A stretch of DNA of 64,000 bases from CAWALV01 sp963782965 (GTDB lineage: Bacteria; Actinomycetota; Actinomycetes; Acidothermales; Acidothermaceae), in the NCBI GenBank assembly GCA_963782965.1, contig CAWALV010000006.1, positions 744,001-808,000 of the forward strand, read 5' to 3'. The position numbers were made by a program, and so were the translations under genes. A model generated the notes under the pieces. The model had not been told where the DNA came from, ran no database searches, and saw only the letters and a list, made by a program, of their open reading frames with translations. Shown one piece after another: positions 17,665 through 26,621 of the stretch; the stretch's first letter is position 1, and each line of letters starts with the position of its first letter.

Positions 17665-17934
17665 GTTTCCGGAAGTTACCGGCACAGACAACAACAACGA
17701 GCTGATGTCTAGCAGGTGGGCGTTACCGTAATACCGCTACCATTCACGGTCAACAGACCTTCCCCCGCTCATGCAGAACCGTTACATTCAGCGGGGTCCC
17801 GACTTCCGGAAGTCTTCGGAAACCTGCGCTGAGCAGGTATACCGGTACAACCGCCCCCGTGGCCCGGGACCGGCGGTAGCACCCCGGGTGTTCGACGGGC
17901 GCTCGGAAGTAGTACGACCGGCTTGCCGGAAGTA
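17665..17934. promoter_or_regulatory. Divergent regulatory region with repeated CGGAAGT palindromes
   Basis: The 412-base gap 17550-17961 separates the importer operon from GH3. It holds a near-palindrome GGTTTCCGGAAGTTACC (17665-17681), a perfect 14-base palindrome GACTTCCGGAAGTC (17801-17814), a half-type site TCGGAAGTAG (17903-17912) and GCTTGCCGGAAGTA (17921-17934). All share CGGAAGT. LacI-family proteins bind palindromes with a central CG, and two LacI genes flank this cluster, so these are good operator candidates. No other gene is seen in the gap. Confidence 0.6.
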
Positions 17935-17961
17935 GAGTCAGCAACTTTGAATGGACGTGAC

Positions 17962-20382
17962 GTGGCGACAGACGACGCGACCACCGTGTCGACCGACCGG
18001 GCGGCAGCTATGGGCGACCTCCCCTGGCGCGATCCGCACCTCTCGACGCCACAGCGTGTGTCGGACCTCATGGCGCGCATGACGCTGGAGGAGAAGGTTG
18101 CCCAGCTCTACGGCGTGTGGGTCGGTGCTGACGCCTCGGGCGAGGGAGTGGCGCCCCACCAACACGACCTCGCCGAGGGTCCGCTCGATTGGAACACGTT
18201 CATCTCCAGCGGGCTTGGTCAGCTGACCAGACCGTTCGGCACGGCCCCCGTCGACCCTGCGCTCGGCGCGCGCGCGCTCGCCCGCACCCAGGCGGGGATC
18301 GCCGCCGCCAATCGGCACGGCATCCCCGCGGTGGCCCACGAGGAATGCCTGACCGGCTTCATGACCTGGGGCGCCACGATCTTTCCCACCCCCTTGGCGT
18401 GGGGTGCGACGTTCGACCCCGAGCTCGTCGAGTCGATGGCCGTCTGCATCGGTTCGGCCCTTCGCTCCGTCGGCGTGCATCAGGGGCTCGCTCCCGTCCT
18501 CGACGTGACTCGCGACTACCGCTGGGGCCGGGTCGAGGAGACCGTCGGCGAGGATCCGTACCTCGTCGCGACGATCACCACCGCCTACGTTCGTGGGCTC
18601 GAGTCCACCGGGATCGTGGCCACCCTCAAACACTTCGCCGGTTACTCGGCCTCGCGCGCCGGTCGTAACTTCGGGCCGGTTTCCGCCGGCCCGCGAGAGT
18701 TCGCCGACATCTACCTGTTCCCGTTCGAGATGGCCGTGCGAGACGGCGGCGCCCGGTCGGTCATGCATTCCTACGCGGAGGTCGACGGCATCCCGGCCGC
18801 CTCCAACGTCGAGTTGCTGACCGGTGTGCTGCGTGACCAGTGGGCCTTCGACGGCACTGTCGTCGCCGACTACTTCGGGATCTCGTTCCTCTGGCTGGAG
18901 CACCGGATCGCCGATTCGGAAGCCCATGCGGCGGCCTACGCACTCGAGGCCGGCGTCGACGTCGAGTTGCCCACGGCGCGCTGCTACAGCATGCCGCTCG
19001 TCGAGGCGGTTCGTGCCGGCGCGGTTGCCGAGTCGCTCGTCGATCGTGCGGTGCAGCGCGTGCTCACGCAGAAGTGCCAACTCGGCCTCCTCGACCCCGA
19101 CTGGCGACCGGAACCGCCTGCGCTCGTCCAACTGCAGCAACGCATGGACGGCGACATCGACGCCGCGCGCGGATCGCTCGACCTCGACACTCCGGCCAAC
19201 CGGGCGCTCGCGCGGGAGGTGGCCGAGAAGGCCGTCGTCCTGACCGCCAACTCCGGCGCTCTCCCGCTGCCGGCGAATTCCCGCATCGCGCTCGTGGGTC
19301 CGCGAGCAGACGACCCGCTTGCCATGCTCGGCTGCTACACCTTTCCCAGCCACATCGGCTCACAGCATCCCGAGGTGCCGTTCGGACCGCCCGTTCCGAC
19401 CTTGCTGGAGTCGCTGCGCGCCGAGCTGCCCGATTCGCAGATCGAATACGCCGTGGGTTGCGATGTCGACGGCGATGACACCTCCGGCTTCGCGGCGGCA
19501 GTAGAGGCGGCCGCGGGTGCCGACGTGTGCGTCGTCGCGCTGGGCGACCGTTCCGGGTTGTTCGGGCGCGGCACGTCGGGTGAGGGGTGCGACGCCGCCG
19601 ACCTCGCGTTGCCCGGCGTCCAGGGCCAGTTCCTGGAAGCGCTTCTGGCGAGCGGCACGCCCGTCGTCCTGGTGATGTTGGCTGGGCGGCCGTACGCGCT
19701 CGGCGACTTCGCCGACCGCCTCGGGGGAGCCGTGCAAGCGTTCTTCCCAGGAGAAGAAGGCGGCCCGGCGCTTGCCGGCGTGCTTTCCGGGCGGGTGAAC
19801 CCCTCCGGTCACCTGCCGGTCGGGATTCCGCGCACTTCGGCCGGCCAGCCGTCGACCTACTACACCCCGAAGCTGGGGTTGGCGAGCGAGGTCAGCAACA
19901 TCGACCCCACGCCGCTATGGCCTTTCGGTCATGGTTTGTCGTACACCACCTTCGACTGGGGCGCCTTCCAGGCAGCCGGTTCACCGCTGGGCCAGCCCGT
20001 CGACGTCCCGATCGACGGCGAGGTCGAGATCTCGCTGACGGTCACGAACTCGGGCGAGCGCCGGGGTAGCGACGTCGTGCAGGTCTACCTGCACGACCCG
20101 GTCGCGTCCGTCACCCGACCCGATATCCGGTTGATCGGATATGCGCGCGTTGAGCTCGAACCTGCCCAGCGGGCGCAGGTGTCCTTCACGATCTCGGCCG
20201 ATTTGTCGTCGTTCACCGGGCGCAACGGGGTCCGGATCGTCGAGCCGGGCGACCTCGAGCTGCGCATCGCGGCGTCCAGCGTCGACGTTCGTGGCGTCGT
20301 ACGCCTGCGACTCGTCGGCGAGCAACGGGTCGTCGACTCGTCGCGCCGCATGGCGGCTGATGCCAGTGTCGTCGTGCGATGA
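17962..20382 (+). CDS. Glycoside hydrolase family 3 (beta-glucosidase/beta-xylosidase type)
   Basis: About 806 residues from GTG 17962; an ATG at 18010 (MGDLPWRDPHL) and a TTG at 17923 are in-frame alternatives. It has the full GH3 layout: N-terminal barrel (MTLEEKVAQLYG, ATLKHFAGYSASRAGRN) with the likely nucleophile Asp in GTVVADYFGI, an alpha/beta sandwich domain (VAEKAVVLTANSG, RIALVGPRADD) and a C-terminal fibronectin-III-like domain (EVEISLTVTNSGERRGSDVV, then QVYLHDPVASV). It removes terminal sugars from oligosaccharides. There is no signal peptide, so it acts on sugars brought in by the divergent importer. It heads a GH3-LacI-GH5 set. Confidence 0.93.
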   Translation: MATDDATTVSTDRAAAMGDLPWRDPHLSTPQRVSDLMARMTLEEKVAQLYGVWVGADASGEGVAPHQHDLAEGPLDWNTFISSGLGQLTRPFGTAPVDPALGARALARTQAGIAAANRHGIPAVAHEECLTGFMTWGATIFPTPLAWGATFDPELVESMAVCIGSALRSVGVHQGLAPVLDVTRDYRWGRVEETVGEDPYLVATITTAYVRGLESTGIVATLKHFAGYSASRAGRNFGPVSAGPREFADIYLFPFEMAVRDGGARSVMHSYAEVDGIPAASNVELLTGVLRDQWAFDGTVVADYFGISFLWLEHRIADSEAHAAAYALEAGVDVELPTARCYSMPLVEAVRAGAVAESLVDRAVQRVLTQKCQLGLLDPDWRPEPPALVQLQQRMDGDIDAARGSLDLDTPANRALAREVAEKAVVLTANSGALPLPANSRIALVGPRADDPLAMLGCYTFPSHIGSQHPEVPFGPPVPTLLESLRAELPDSQIEYAVGCDVDGDDTSGFAAAVEAAAGADVCVVALGDRSGLFGRGTSGEGCDAADLALPGVQGQFLEALLASGTPVVLVMLAGRPYALGDFADRLGGAVQAFFPGEEGGPALAGVLSGRVNPSGHLPVGIPRTSAGQPSTYYTPKLGLASEVSNIDPTPLWPFGHGLSYTTFDWGAFQAAGSPLGQPVDVPIDGEVEISLTVTNSGERRGSDVVQVYLHDPVASVTRPDIRLIGYARVELEPAQRAQVSFTISADLSSFTGRNGVRIVEPGDLELRIAASSVDVRGVVRLRLVGEQRVVDSSRRMAADASVVVR

Positions 20383-20536
20383 ACGACCGCGCCGCGCCCG
20401 CGGACCTTTCCTGGGCGGGGACACCAGGCCTCGGTAGACTCGACGACAGAATTCCGCTCGTCCGGGCGGGTGTTCGTCTAGAGTGCTTCGGTTTCGCCGC
20501 GTATCCTGTGACGACCGCGCTGGAAGAGGAGTCGCC

Positions 20537-21556
20537 GTGAGTGCCGGCGGGCGCCGTCGAGTCACGATTGCGGACATCGCCGAAGAGGCAGGTGTTTCGG
20601 TACCAACGGTTTCCCGCGTGCTCAACGGTCGGATGGATGTCGCGCCCGAGACGCGCACTCGGGTCGAGCAGCTGCTCCAGCGCCACGAGTATCGCCGCCG
20701 TACCGCACCGCGCGGCGGCCAGGCGAGCCTCATCGACCTGGTGTTCAACGACCTCGACAGCCCGTGGGCGGTCGAGATCATCCGCGGCGTCGAGGACGTC
20801 GCTCACGACGTCGGGGTGGGCGTCGTCGTTTCGGCGGTGCACAGCCGCGCGACGTCCGAGCGCCGGTGGTGGCAGAACGTTCAGGCCCGGGCCTCCGACG
20901 GCGTCATCTTGGTGAACTCCCACCTCAACCCGCAGCTGCAGGCCGAACTCACCCGGCACCTGCCGACGGTCGTCGTCGATCCGGCCGGCGTGCCCTCCGT
21001 CGACCTGCCGACCATCGGGGCGACCAACTGGGCGGGCGGTCTGAGCGCGACGGAACATCTTGTCGGGCTCGGCCACCGGCGGATCGCGATCATCACCGGT
21101 CCGCCACGCTTGCAGTGCAGTCGCGCCCGCCTCGACGGCTACCGCACCGCACTCGACGCCGCGGGCATTCGCAGCGACGACGATCTGGTGTACCAGGGGG
21201 ACTTCTACCACGAGTCCGGCTTCGCAGGTGCCGACAAGTTCCTCGCACTCGACGAGCCGCCTACTGCCATCTTCGCGTCGAGCGACCAGATGGCGTACGG
21301 CGTCTACGAGGCGATCCGGCAGCACGGGCTGCGCATCCCGAGCGACATCAGCGTCGTGGGGTTCGACGACCTGCCTGAGGCCCGATGGTCGTCGCCGCCG
21401 CTCACCACCGTGCGCCAGCCGCTGGTAGAGATGGGCATGCTCGCCGCTCGCACGGTGCTGCGCATCGTGCGCGGGGAAGAGATCGAAACTCTCCGCTTCG
21501 AGCTGGCGACCCAGCTACTCATCCGCGAGAGCACGGCCGCCCCGCAGCCTCGCTGA
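20537..21556 (+). CDS. LacI-family transcriptional regulator
   Basis: 339 residues from GTG 20537, preceded by AGAGGAG at five bases. The helix-turn-helix is VTIADIAEEAGVSVPTVSRV followed by LNGRMDV. The effector domain ends GFDDLPEARWSSPPLTTVRQ. It resembles the LacI protein at 8.7 kb more than the one at 27.4 kb. The TGA overlaps the ATG of GH5 by one base, so regulator and enzyme are coupled. It is the likely repressor of this cluster and may act at the CGGAAGT palindromes at 17.7-17.9 kb, relieved by an imported or processed sugar. The direct target is inferred. Confidence 0.92.
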   Translation: MSAGGRRRVTIADIAEEAGVSVPTVSRVLNGRMDVAPETRTRVEQLLQRHEYRRRTAPRGGQASLIDLVFNDLDSPWAVEIIRGVEDVAHDVGVGVVVSAVHSRATSERRWWQNVQARASDGVILVNSHLNPQLQAELTRHLPTVVVDPAGVPSVDLPTIGATNWAGGLSATEHLVGLGHRRIAIITGPPRLQCSRARLDGYRTALDAAGIRSDDDLVYQGDFYHESGFAGADKFLALDEPPTAIFASSDQMAYGVYEAIRQHGLRIPSDISVVGFDDLPEARWSSPPLTTVRQPLVEMGMLAARTVLRIVRGEEIETLRFELATQLLIRESTAAPQPR

Positions 21557-22977
21557 TGCACGACGCCTTGACCGACTCGAGCGGCACGAGCGAAGGTGCG
21601 TCGTCGCGGCCACTTCGAACGCGCGGCGCTGAGATCGTCGACTCGGCGGGAACGCCGCTCCGGCTGACCGGCGTCGGCCTCGGCGGCTGGCTCAACATGG
21701 AGAACTTCATCACCGGTTACCCGGGCACCGAGGCCTGGATGCGATCGGCTGTTCGCCGGGTGCTGGGCACCGAGAACTACGAACTGTTCTTCGACCGCCT
21801 GCTCACCGCGTTCTTCGACGAGGACGACGTCCGGTTGCTCGCCGAACTCGGGTTGAATTGCGTGCGCATCCCGGTGAACTACCGCCACTTCGAGGACGAC
21901 GAACGCCCGTTCGAGCTGGTTCCAGGCGGGTTCGCCCAGCTCGACCGCGTCGTCGACCTCTGCGGTCGACACGGCATCTACACCGTCATCGACCTGCACG
22001 CGTTGCCGGGTGCGCAAAACCACCACTGGCACTCCGACAACCCGACCCACGTGCCGGGGTTTTGGCATCATCCGCACTTTCGCGACCGCGTCCTGCGCTT
22101 GTGGGAAGCGATCGCGGACCACTACAAGGACAACCCATGGGTCGCCGGGTACAACCCGGTCAACGAGCCGGCGGATGAGTCGGGGGAGATCATCGGCCCG
22201 TTCTACCGGCAACTCACCGACGCGGTCCGCGCCGTCGATCCGCGGCACATCCTCTTCCTTGACGGCAACACCTACTCGACCGAGTTCGGCGTGCTCGGCG
22301 ACCCGGCCGAGAACACCGTCTACACCTGCCACGACTACGCCCTCGCCGGGTTCGTCCGCGGCGGCGGCTATCCGGGCTACACCGATGGCGTATGGGTCGA
22401 CAAGGCGCAGCTGGAGGAGACGTTTCTCAAGCGCACCGAACTTCAGCGCCGGACGACGACACCGGTGTGGGTCGGTGAGTTCGGGCCCGTCTACGTCGGC
22501 GATCCTGCGCGCGATACCGAGCGCATGCAGATTCTGGCCGACCAGCTCGAGATCTATCGGCGGCACGGCGCGAGCTGGTCCCTGTGGACCTACAAGGACG
22601 TCGGACTCCAGGGCTTGGTACACATCGCCCCCGGCAGCGCGTACGGCTCGCGGTTCGGCGACCTCATGGCGAAGAAGGACCGCCTCGGCGTCGACGCATG
22701 GGGCTCGACCGGCCACGGCGTGAGTGAGCTGCTGGAGCAGGTGCACGCACTGGTCGCGCGGGAGTTTCCCGGCTTCGATCCGTATCCGTTCGGTGCCCGC
22801 ATCTGGGTCGAGACGGTGCTGCCGCACATCATGTTCGCCCAGCCCATGATCGGCGAGTACGCCGAGCTCTTCCGTGGGCTGGGGCCCGACGACCTGCTCG
22901 CCCTGGCTGACTCGTTCGCGCTGCGCAACTGCGTGCGCCGAGAGCCCCTCCTGGCCCATCTTCGCGCCCACCACTGA
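21556..22977 (+). CDS. Glycoside hydrolase family 5, intracellular
   Basis: 473 residues from ATG 21556, overlapping the LacI stop by one base. The family 5 barrel shows RLTGVGLGGWLNMENFITGY at the start, the acid/base Glu in AGYNPVNEPADES and the nucleophile Glu in VWVGEFGPVYVG. Other barrel signatures are NCVRIPVNYRHF and YTVIDLHALPG. No export signal or binding module is present, so the enzyme probably works on imported oligosaccharides. GH5 covers glucanases, mannanases, xylanases and exo-glycosidases. The sequence resembles exo-glucanase-type members, but I cannot fix the subfamily. A long C-terminal tail beyond the barrel (from about residue 390) is helical. Confidence 0.9.
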   Translation: MHDALTDSSGTSEGASSRPLRTRGAEIVDSAGTPLRLTGVGLGGWLNMENFITGYPGTEAWMRSAVRRVLGTENYELFFDRLLTAFFDEDDVRLLAELGLNCVRIPVNYRHFEDDERPFELVPGGFAQLDRVVDLCGRHGIYTVIDLHALPGAQNHHWHSDNPTHVPGFWHHPHFRDRVLRLWEAIADHYKDNPWVAGYNPVNEPADESGEIIGPFYRQLTDAVRAVDPRHILFLDGNTYSTEFGVLGDPAENTVYTCHDYALAGFVRGGGYPGYTDGVWVDKAQLEETFLKRTELQRRTTTPVWVGEFGPVYVGDPARDTERMQILADQLEIYRRHGASWSLWTYKDVGLQGLVHIAPGSAYGSRFGDLMAKKDRLGVDAWGSTGHGVSELLEQVHALVAREFPGFDPYPFGARIWVETVLPHIMFAQPMIGEYAELFRGLGPDDLLALADSFALRNCVRREPLLAHLRAHH

Positions 22978-22994
22978 GCGCCGCATGGACGGCG

Positions 22995-23777
22995 GTGGGT
23001 GCGGGCACCGTTCAAGACGTGTACGCCATCAGTTCGCTGCTCGTCGTCGTCGCGGTGTCCCTGCTGATCACCCGGGTGGCGACCGTGATCCTGGTGGCGA
23101 GCGGCATGTCGACGCAGGCGGCGCGATTCCAGGCACGGTCGGCATTCACGGGTTCGGGTTTCACGACGTCGGAGTCGGAGCACGTCGTCGATCATCCGTT
23201 GCGGCGCCGGGTGATCATGGTGCTGATGCTGCTGGGCAACGCAGGCATCGTCGCCGCCGTGAGTTCGTTGATGCTGGGCTTTCAGTCCCGCGGTGTGGGC
23301 GCGGCCGGGTACCGCATCCTGGAGCTCGTCGCGGGCCTGATCGCCCTGGTGCTGCTGTCGCGCAGCGCCTGGGTCGACCGGCGGTTGACCCGCTTCATCG
23401 CCCGGATGCTGCGTCGCTTCACAGACCTACCCGATCGCGACGTCGCCGGTCTGCTGCGGCTCTCCGGTGACTACGCGGTCAGCGAGCTCGCGGTGGCGGC
23501 GGGGGACTGGCTCGCCGACCGGACGCTTGCCGAGCTCGCCCTTCGAGATGAAGGGGTCGCGGTGCTGGGCATCAGCCGGCCGCACGAGGAGTACGTCGGC
23601 ACTCCGGTCGGCCCGACGGTGGTTCGGGAAGGCGATGTGCTCGTCGTGTACGGGCGTGCCGCTTCAGTGCACGAGATCGACCACCGCCCGGCGGGGCCGC
23701 TCGGCGACCAGAGCCACCAGCGGGCGGTGGCGCTGCACCACCGGGTGGTCGCCGACCAGGGCAGCCGCCCCGGCTGA
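22995..23777 (+). CDS. Membrane protein with TrkA-C (RCK_C) domain
   Basis: About 260 residues from GTG 22995, with another GTG at 23019. Three hydrophobic helices (VYAISSLLVVVAVSLLI; VIMVLMLLGNAGIVAAVSSL; ILELVAGLIALVLL) lie in the first 130 residues. A segment SAFTGSGFTTSESE after helix 1 resembles the pore loop of Trk/Ktr potassium channels. Residues 150-230 match the TrkA C-terminal ligand-binding fold (LADRTLAELALRDEGVAVLG, EGDVLVVYGR). Proteins of this type are widespread and of uncertain role, perhaps in cation homeostasis. It follows GH5 by 17 bases but has no obvious link to sugar use. The last 25 residues are His/Arg-rich. Confidence 0.75.
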   Translation: MGAGTVQDVYAISSLLVVVAVSLLITRVATVILVASGMSTQAARFQARSAFTGSGFTTSESEHVVDHPLRRRVIMVLMLLGNAGIVAAVSSLMLGFQSRGVGAAGYRILELVAGLIALVLLSRSAWVDRRLTRFIARMLRRFTDLPDRDVAGLLRLSGDYAVSELAVAAGDWLADRTLAELALRDEGVAVLGISRPHEEYVGTPVGPTVVREGDVLVVYGRAASVHEIDHRPAGPLGDQSHQRAVALHHRVVADQGSRPG

Positions 23778-23803
23778 TCACGGCCGAGTAAAGCGTCGTC
23801 GGT

Positions 23804-25340
23804 TCACGAGTGCGGTTGGTCTCCGGCGAACCGCACCATCGTCCACGAGACGGGTGGCAACGCCAGCTGGGTGCGGCCGCCGTCGAGGATGGGGTGCTCG
23901 ATGTCTTTCGGCCGTACCCGGTCCGGTGTCGCCTCGTTGTTGGTTGCGTACACGTCGTCGTCCCACAGCGAGGTGGCGGTGAGTACGGACGTCGCGCCGA
24001 CGCCGCGCGCGTCGATGTTCACGACCACGGGGTTGGCCACATCACGGTTCACCAGGAAGACGGTCGACTCGCCGCTCGCTTCGTCGTACGTCGCGACGGC
24101 GTCGATGACTCCTGCGTCGCCGTAGGACACCGTCTCGTACTGCGGCGCCGCGGTTTCGACCCGCAGCACGTCGCCGGCGGCGTAGCGCGCGGTCAGCGCG
24201 AAGGGGTGGAAGGTGGTCTGCCGCCAGGCCGGGCCGCCGGGCTCCGAGCGGATCGGCGCGATGACATTGACGAGTTGCGCCAGACACGCCGCCTGCACGC
24301 GGTCGCTGTTGCGCAGCAGCGACATGAGGAGGTTGCCCACGACGACGGCGTCAGCGACCGTGTACTCGTCCTCGATGACGCGACCCGCCACCTGCCATTC
24401 GGTCGGCTCGAACTCGCGTTGGTGCTTTTCGAGATACCACACGTTCCACTCGTCGAACGAGATGTCGATGCGGCGCTTGCTCTTCAGCTTCGCGCCGATG
24501 TGGTCGGCGGTGGCTACGACAGCCCGGATGTAGGAGTCCATCTCCACGGCCGAAGCGAGGAAGGACGGGAGGTCACCCGCCCGCTCCTCCTCGTAGTAGC
24601 CGTGGCAGGAGATCAGATCGACGACGTCGTACGCGGCCTCGAGTACCTCGGCCTCCCATGTCCGCGAACGACGGCATGCTGAACGCCGAGCTGCCACAGG
24701 CGACCAGCTGTGCGTCAGGGCTGATGCGGCGCATCGCGCGGGCTGTCTCGGCGGCCAGCCGGCCATACTCGTGTGCGGTCTTGCGCCCGATCTGCCATGG
24801 ACCGTCAAGCTCGTTGCCCAGGCACCACAGCTTCACACCGAACGGCGCCTCGGCGCCGTTCGCCCGCCGCTGCTCCGAGAACGCGGTGCCGCCGGGCAGG
24901 TTCACGTACTCGGTGAAGTCGATGGCCTCCTGGACGCCGCGGGTGCCGAGGTTCATCGCAAGCATCGGCTCGACCTCGGCCAGGGCGCACCAGCGCATGA
25001 ACTCGTGCAGCCCGAACTCGTTCGTCTCGATGCCGTGCCAGGCGAGGTCGGGCCGGCGTGGCCGGTGCTCCCGCGGCCCGACGCCGTCCTCCCAGCGGTA
25101 GCTGCTGACGAAGTTGCCGCCCGGATAGCGGATGAGCGTGACCCCGAGCTCGCGCACGAGGTCGAGGACGTCGCGACGAAAGCCTTCGCTGTCGGCATGC
25201 GGGTGGCCGGGTTCGTAGATGCCGCTGTAGACGCAGCGCCCCATGTGCTCGACGAAAGAACCGAACGTGCGCCGGTTCACCGGGGCGATCCGGAAGGCCT
25301 TGTCGAGCACGATGGCCGCGCTCTTCGGCTCGCTCGTCAT
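23804..25340 (-). pseudogene. GH51 alpha-L-arabinofuranosidase, frameshifted
   Basis: The first frame (25340 to about 24660) encodes the N-terminal half: FGSFVEHMGRCVYSGIYEPG, LIRYPGGNFVSSYRWEDGVG and the acid/base Glu in WCLGNELDGPWQ. After SMPSFAD the frame is lost. Dropping one base at 24659 continues it as WEAEVLEAAYDVVDLISCHG, which leads into the second half with the nucleophile Glu in ISFDEWNVWY and the C-terminal beta-sandwich ending VSWTMVRFAG. The joined product would be about 511 residues, normal for GH51, and intracellular. The family releases L-arabinofuranose from arabinoxylo- or arabino-oligosaccharides. With araB and araD nearby the role fits. As written, neither half has both catalytic residues. 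Mutation and sequence error are both possible. Confidence 0.88.
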
Positions 25341-25406
25341 CAGGCGTCTCCTAGAGCGCAGGCCGGCAGAACGATACGGGCGATGTTTTCACACCTGGCG
25401 CGGCCA

Positions 25407-25461
25407 CTAACACCCGGGCGTTAGGCATCCGCGGGCCTAGAGGCCCGCAGATGTCTAACGC
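25407..25461 (-). terminator. Long hairpin (and overlapping palindrome) between citryl-CoA-lyase-like gene and GH51
   Basis: Arms 25418-25438 and 25441-25461 are 21 bases each with two non-Watson-Crick positions and a 2-base loop (AG). They stand 22 bases after the stop of the minus-strand citryl-CoA-lyase-like gene. Overlapping it is CTAACACCCGGGCGTTAG (25407-25424), nearly palindromic with a central CCCGGG, which could be an operator for GH51. Confidence 0.65.
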
Positions 25462-25482
25462 CTGTGACTGGACACCAGCCTG

Positions 25483-26289
25483 CTACTCGTCGGGCGGTAC
25501 GTAATACGCGCCTCGGTCGATCGCGATGTACATCTGCGCAGCGATCGGCCTGCGCTGTTCTTCGGCAAGCTGTCCGAGCAAGCCGGCAGCCCGGGCCAGC
25601 AGGGCGAAACCACGCAGCATGTGAAGCGGCAGGCCGAGGTCGGCCAGCGCGGCGCCGCACACGCCGGCCCCGTTGAGCGGGAGGCGGCGTCCGAGAATCT
25701 CCGGATGCACGCGCCCGATCGCCTCGTACAAGCGGAGGTGCTCGCGACGGGTGCCTGCTTCCTCCGCAATGCGAAGCAGCACGGGCGTGCGGGGATCAAC
25801 GTCTTTGTGCACGGGGTGGCCGAGCCCGGGCACGTACTGCTTCGCCGCTCGCGCCGCCCGCACGACATCCAGTGCGAGGGCGTCCCAGCCGGCATCGTCG
25901 GTCGGGAAGGCGCCTGCGCACTCATCGAGCGCCGTGTGGAGGAATTGGGCGGCGTCCTCGGTGACGCCGAGAAAGCGCGATCCGCCGCCGAGCAGGCCAC
26001 TGGCCAACGCGCCCTGGAGTGAATCCGGTGCGCTGAGGTAGGTGATCCGCGCCGCGATCGCGGTCGGAGTGAAGCCGTGGTCGGCGAGCGCGACGAGCAC
26101 CGCTTCGAAGACGCGGACCTCACCCGGCGTCGGCCGGCGCTGGGCGACGAGCCAGAACGCGAGCTCGCCGAAGCCGACCTTGCCCATCAGGTCGTTCGCT
26201 AGGTCCTGGCCGAGTAAGTGGATCGTCGTCGGGTCGGACGTGCCGAGCGACGTCGGGTACCGCCTCTCGCTTGCCTTGTCGTCGGTCAT
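25483..26289 (-). CDS. Citrate-synthase-superfamily protein, citryl-CoA-lyase type
   Basis: 268 residues from ATG 26289; longer in-frame starts exist but lack the family N-terminus. The start MTDDKASERRYPTSLGTS and then FGELAFWLVAQRRPTPGEVR match short citrate-synthase-like proteins annotated as citryl-CoA lyase. They lack the large N-terminal domain of true citrate synthase (about 370-430 residues). A conserved His lies in VPGLGHPVHKDVDPR, and the C-terminal helices include LPLHMLRGFALLARAAGLLG. The reaction would be cleavage or formation of a citryl-type CoA thioester, but activity cannot be assumed. It sits between GH51 and the deacetylase with a terminator hairpin after it. Confidence 0.75.
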   Translation of the reverse strand: MTDDKASERRYPTSLGTSDPTTIHLLGQDLANDLMGKVGFGELAFWLVAQRRPTPGEVRVFEAVLVALADHGFTPTAIAARITYLSAPDSLQGALASGLLGGGSRFLGVTEDAAQFLHTALDECAGAFPTDDAGWDALALDVVRAARAAKQYVPGLGHPVHKDVDPRTPVLLRIAEEAGTRREHLRLYEAIGRVHPEILGRRLPLNGAGVCGAALADLGLPLHMLRGFALLARAAGLLGQLAEEQRRPIAAQMYIAIDRGAYYVPPDE

Positions 26290-26621
26290 GTCGTGGCAGT
26301 CCTCGTCGCCTCGCGTATCTCGGGCACAAGCTCGACTCACAGTCTGGTCGTTGCCGTCGCCCGTAGGCGAGAGCGGGCGCCGGATCTCCTCGGCGTGTTC
26401 GGCGCCGGGTTGAGCGAGTCGTCGCACAGGTTTACCTTCATGCCGGGCGTCTCCTCTGTGCGGGCGCCTCGACCTCATCATGATCGTCGAGGCGAAGCCT
26501 CGCGACTACGACGCCGAGCTTCGGCACGAGGTCATGCAGCTCACCGCTGCGGATTTCGAACGCTCGTTCGCGTGTTTGGCGTAGCCGGCGGCAACTCGGC
26601 CGGCGAGCCTGATAATGAACC
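26290..26621. other. Intergenic region with one unassigned 34-codon ORF
   Basis: A 332-base gap between divergent genes. It contains an open frame from ATG 26480 to TAG 26584 (MIVEAKPRDYDAELRHEVMQ onward, 34 codons) with a codon pattern like real coding sequence, but no recognisable family and no clear ribosome binding site. It may be a gene remnant or chance. No RNA gene or repeat is seen. Confidence 0.4.

Noticed and set aside
23804..24808. Independent gene for the C-terminal half of GH51
   Set aside because: Its first about 50 residues are the wrong-frame read of the upstream half. The true sequence resumes at WEAEVLEAAYD.
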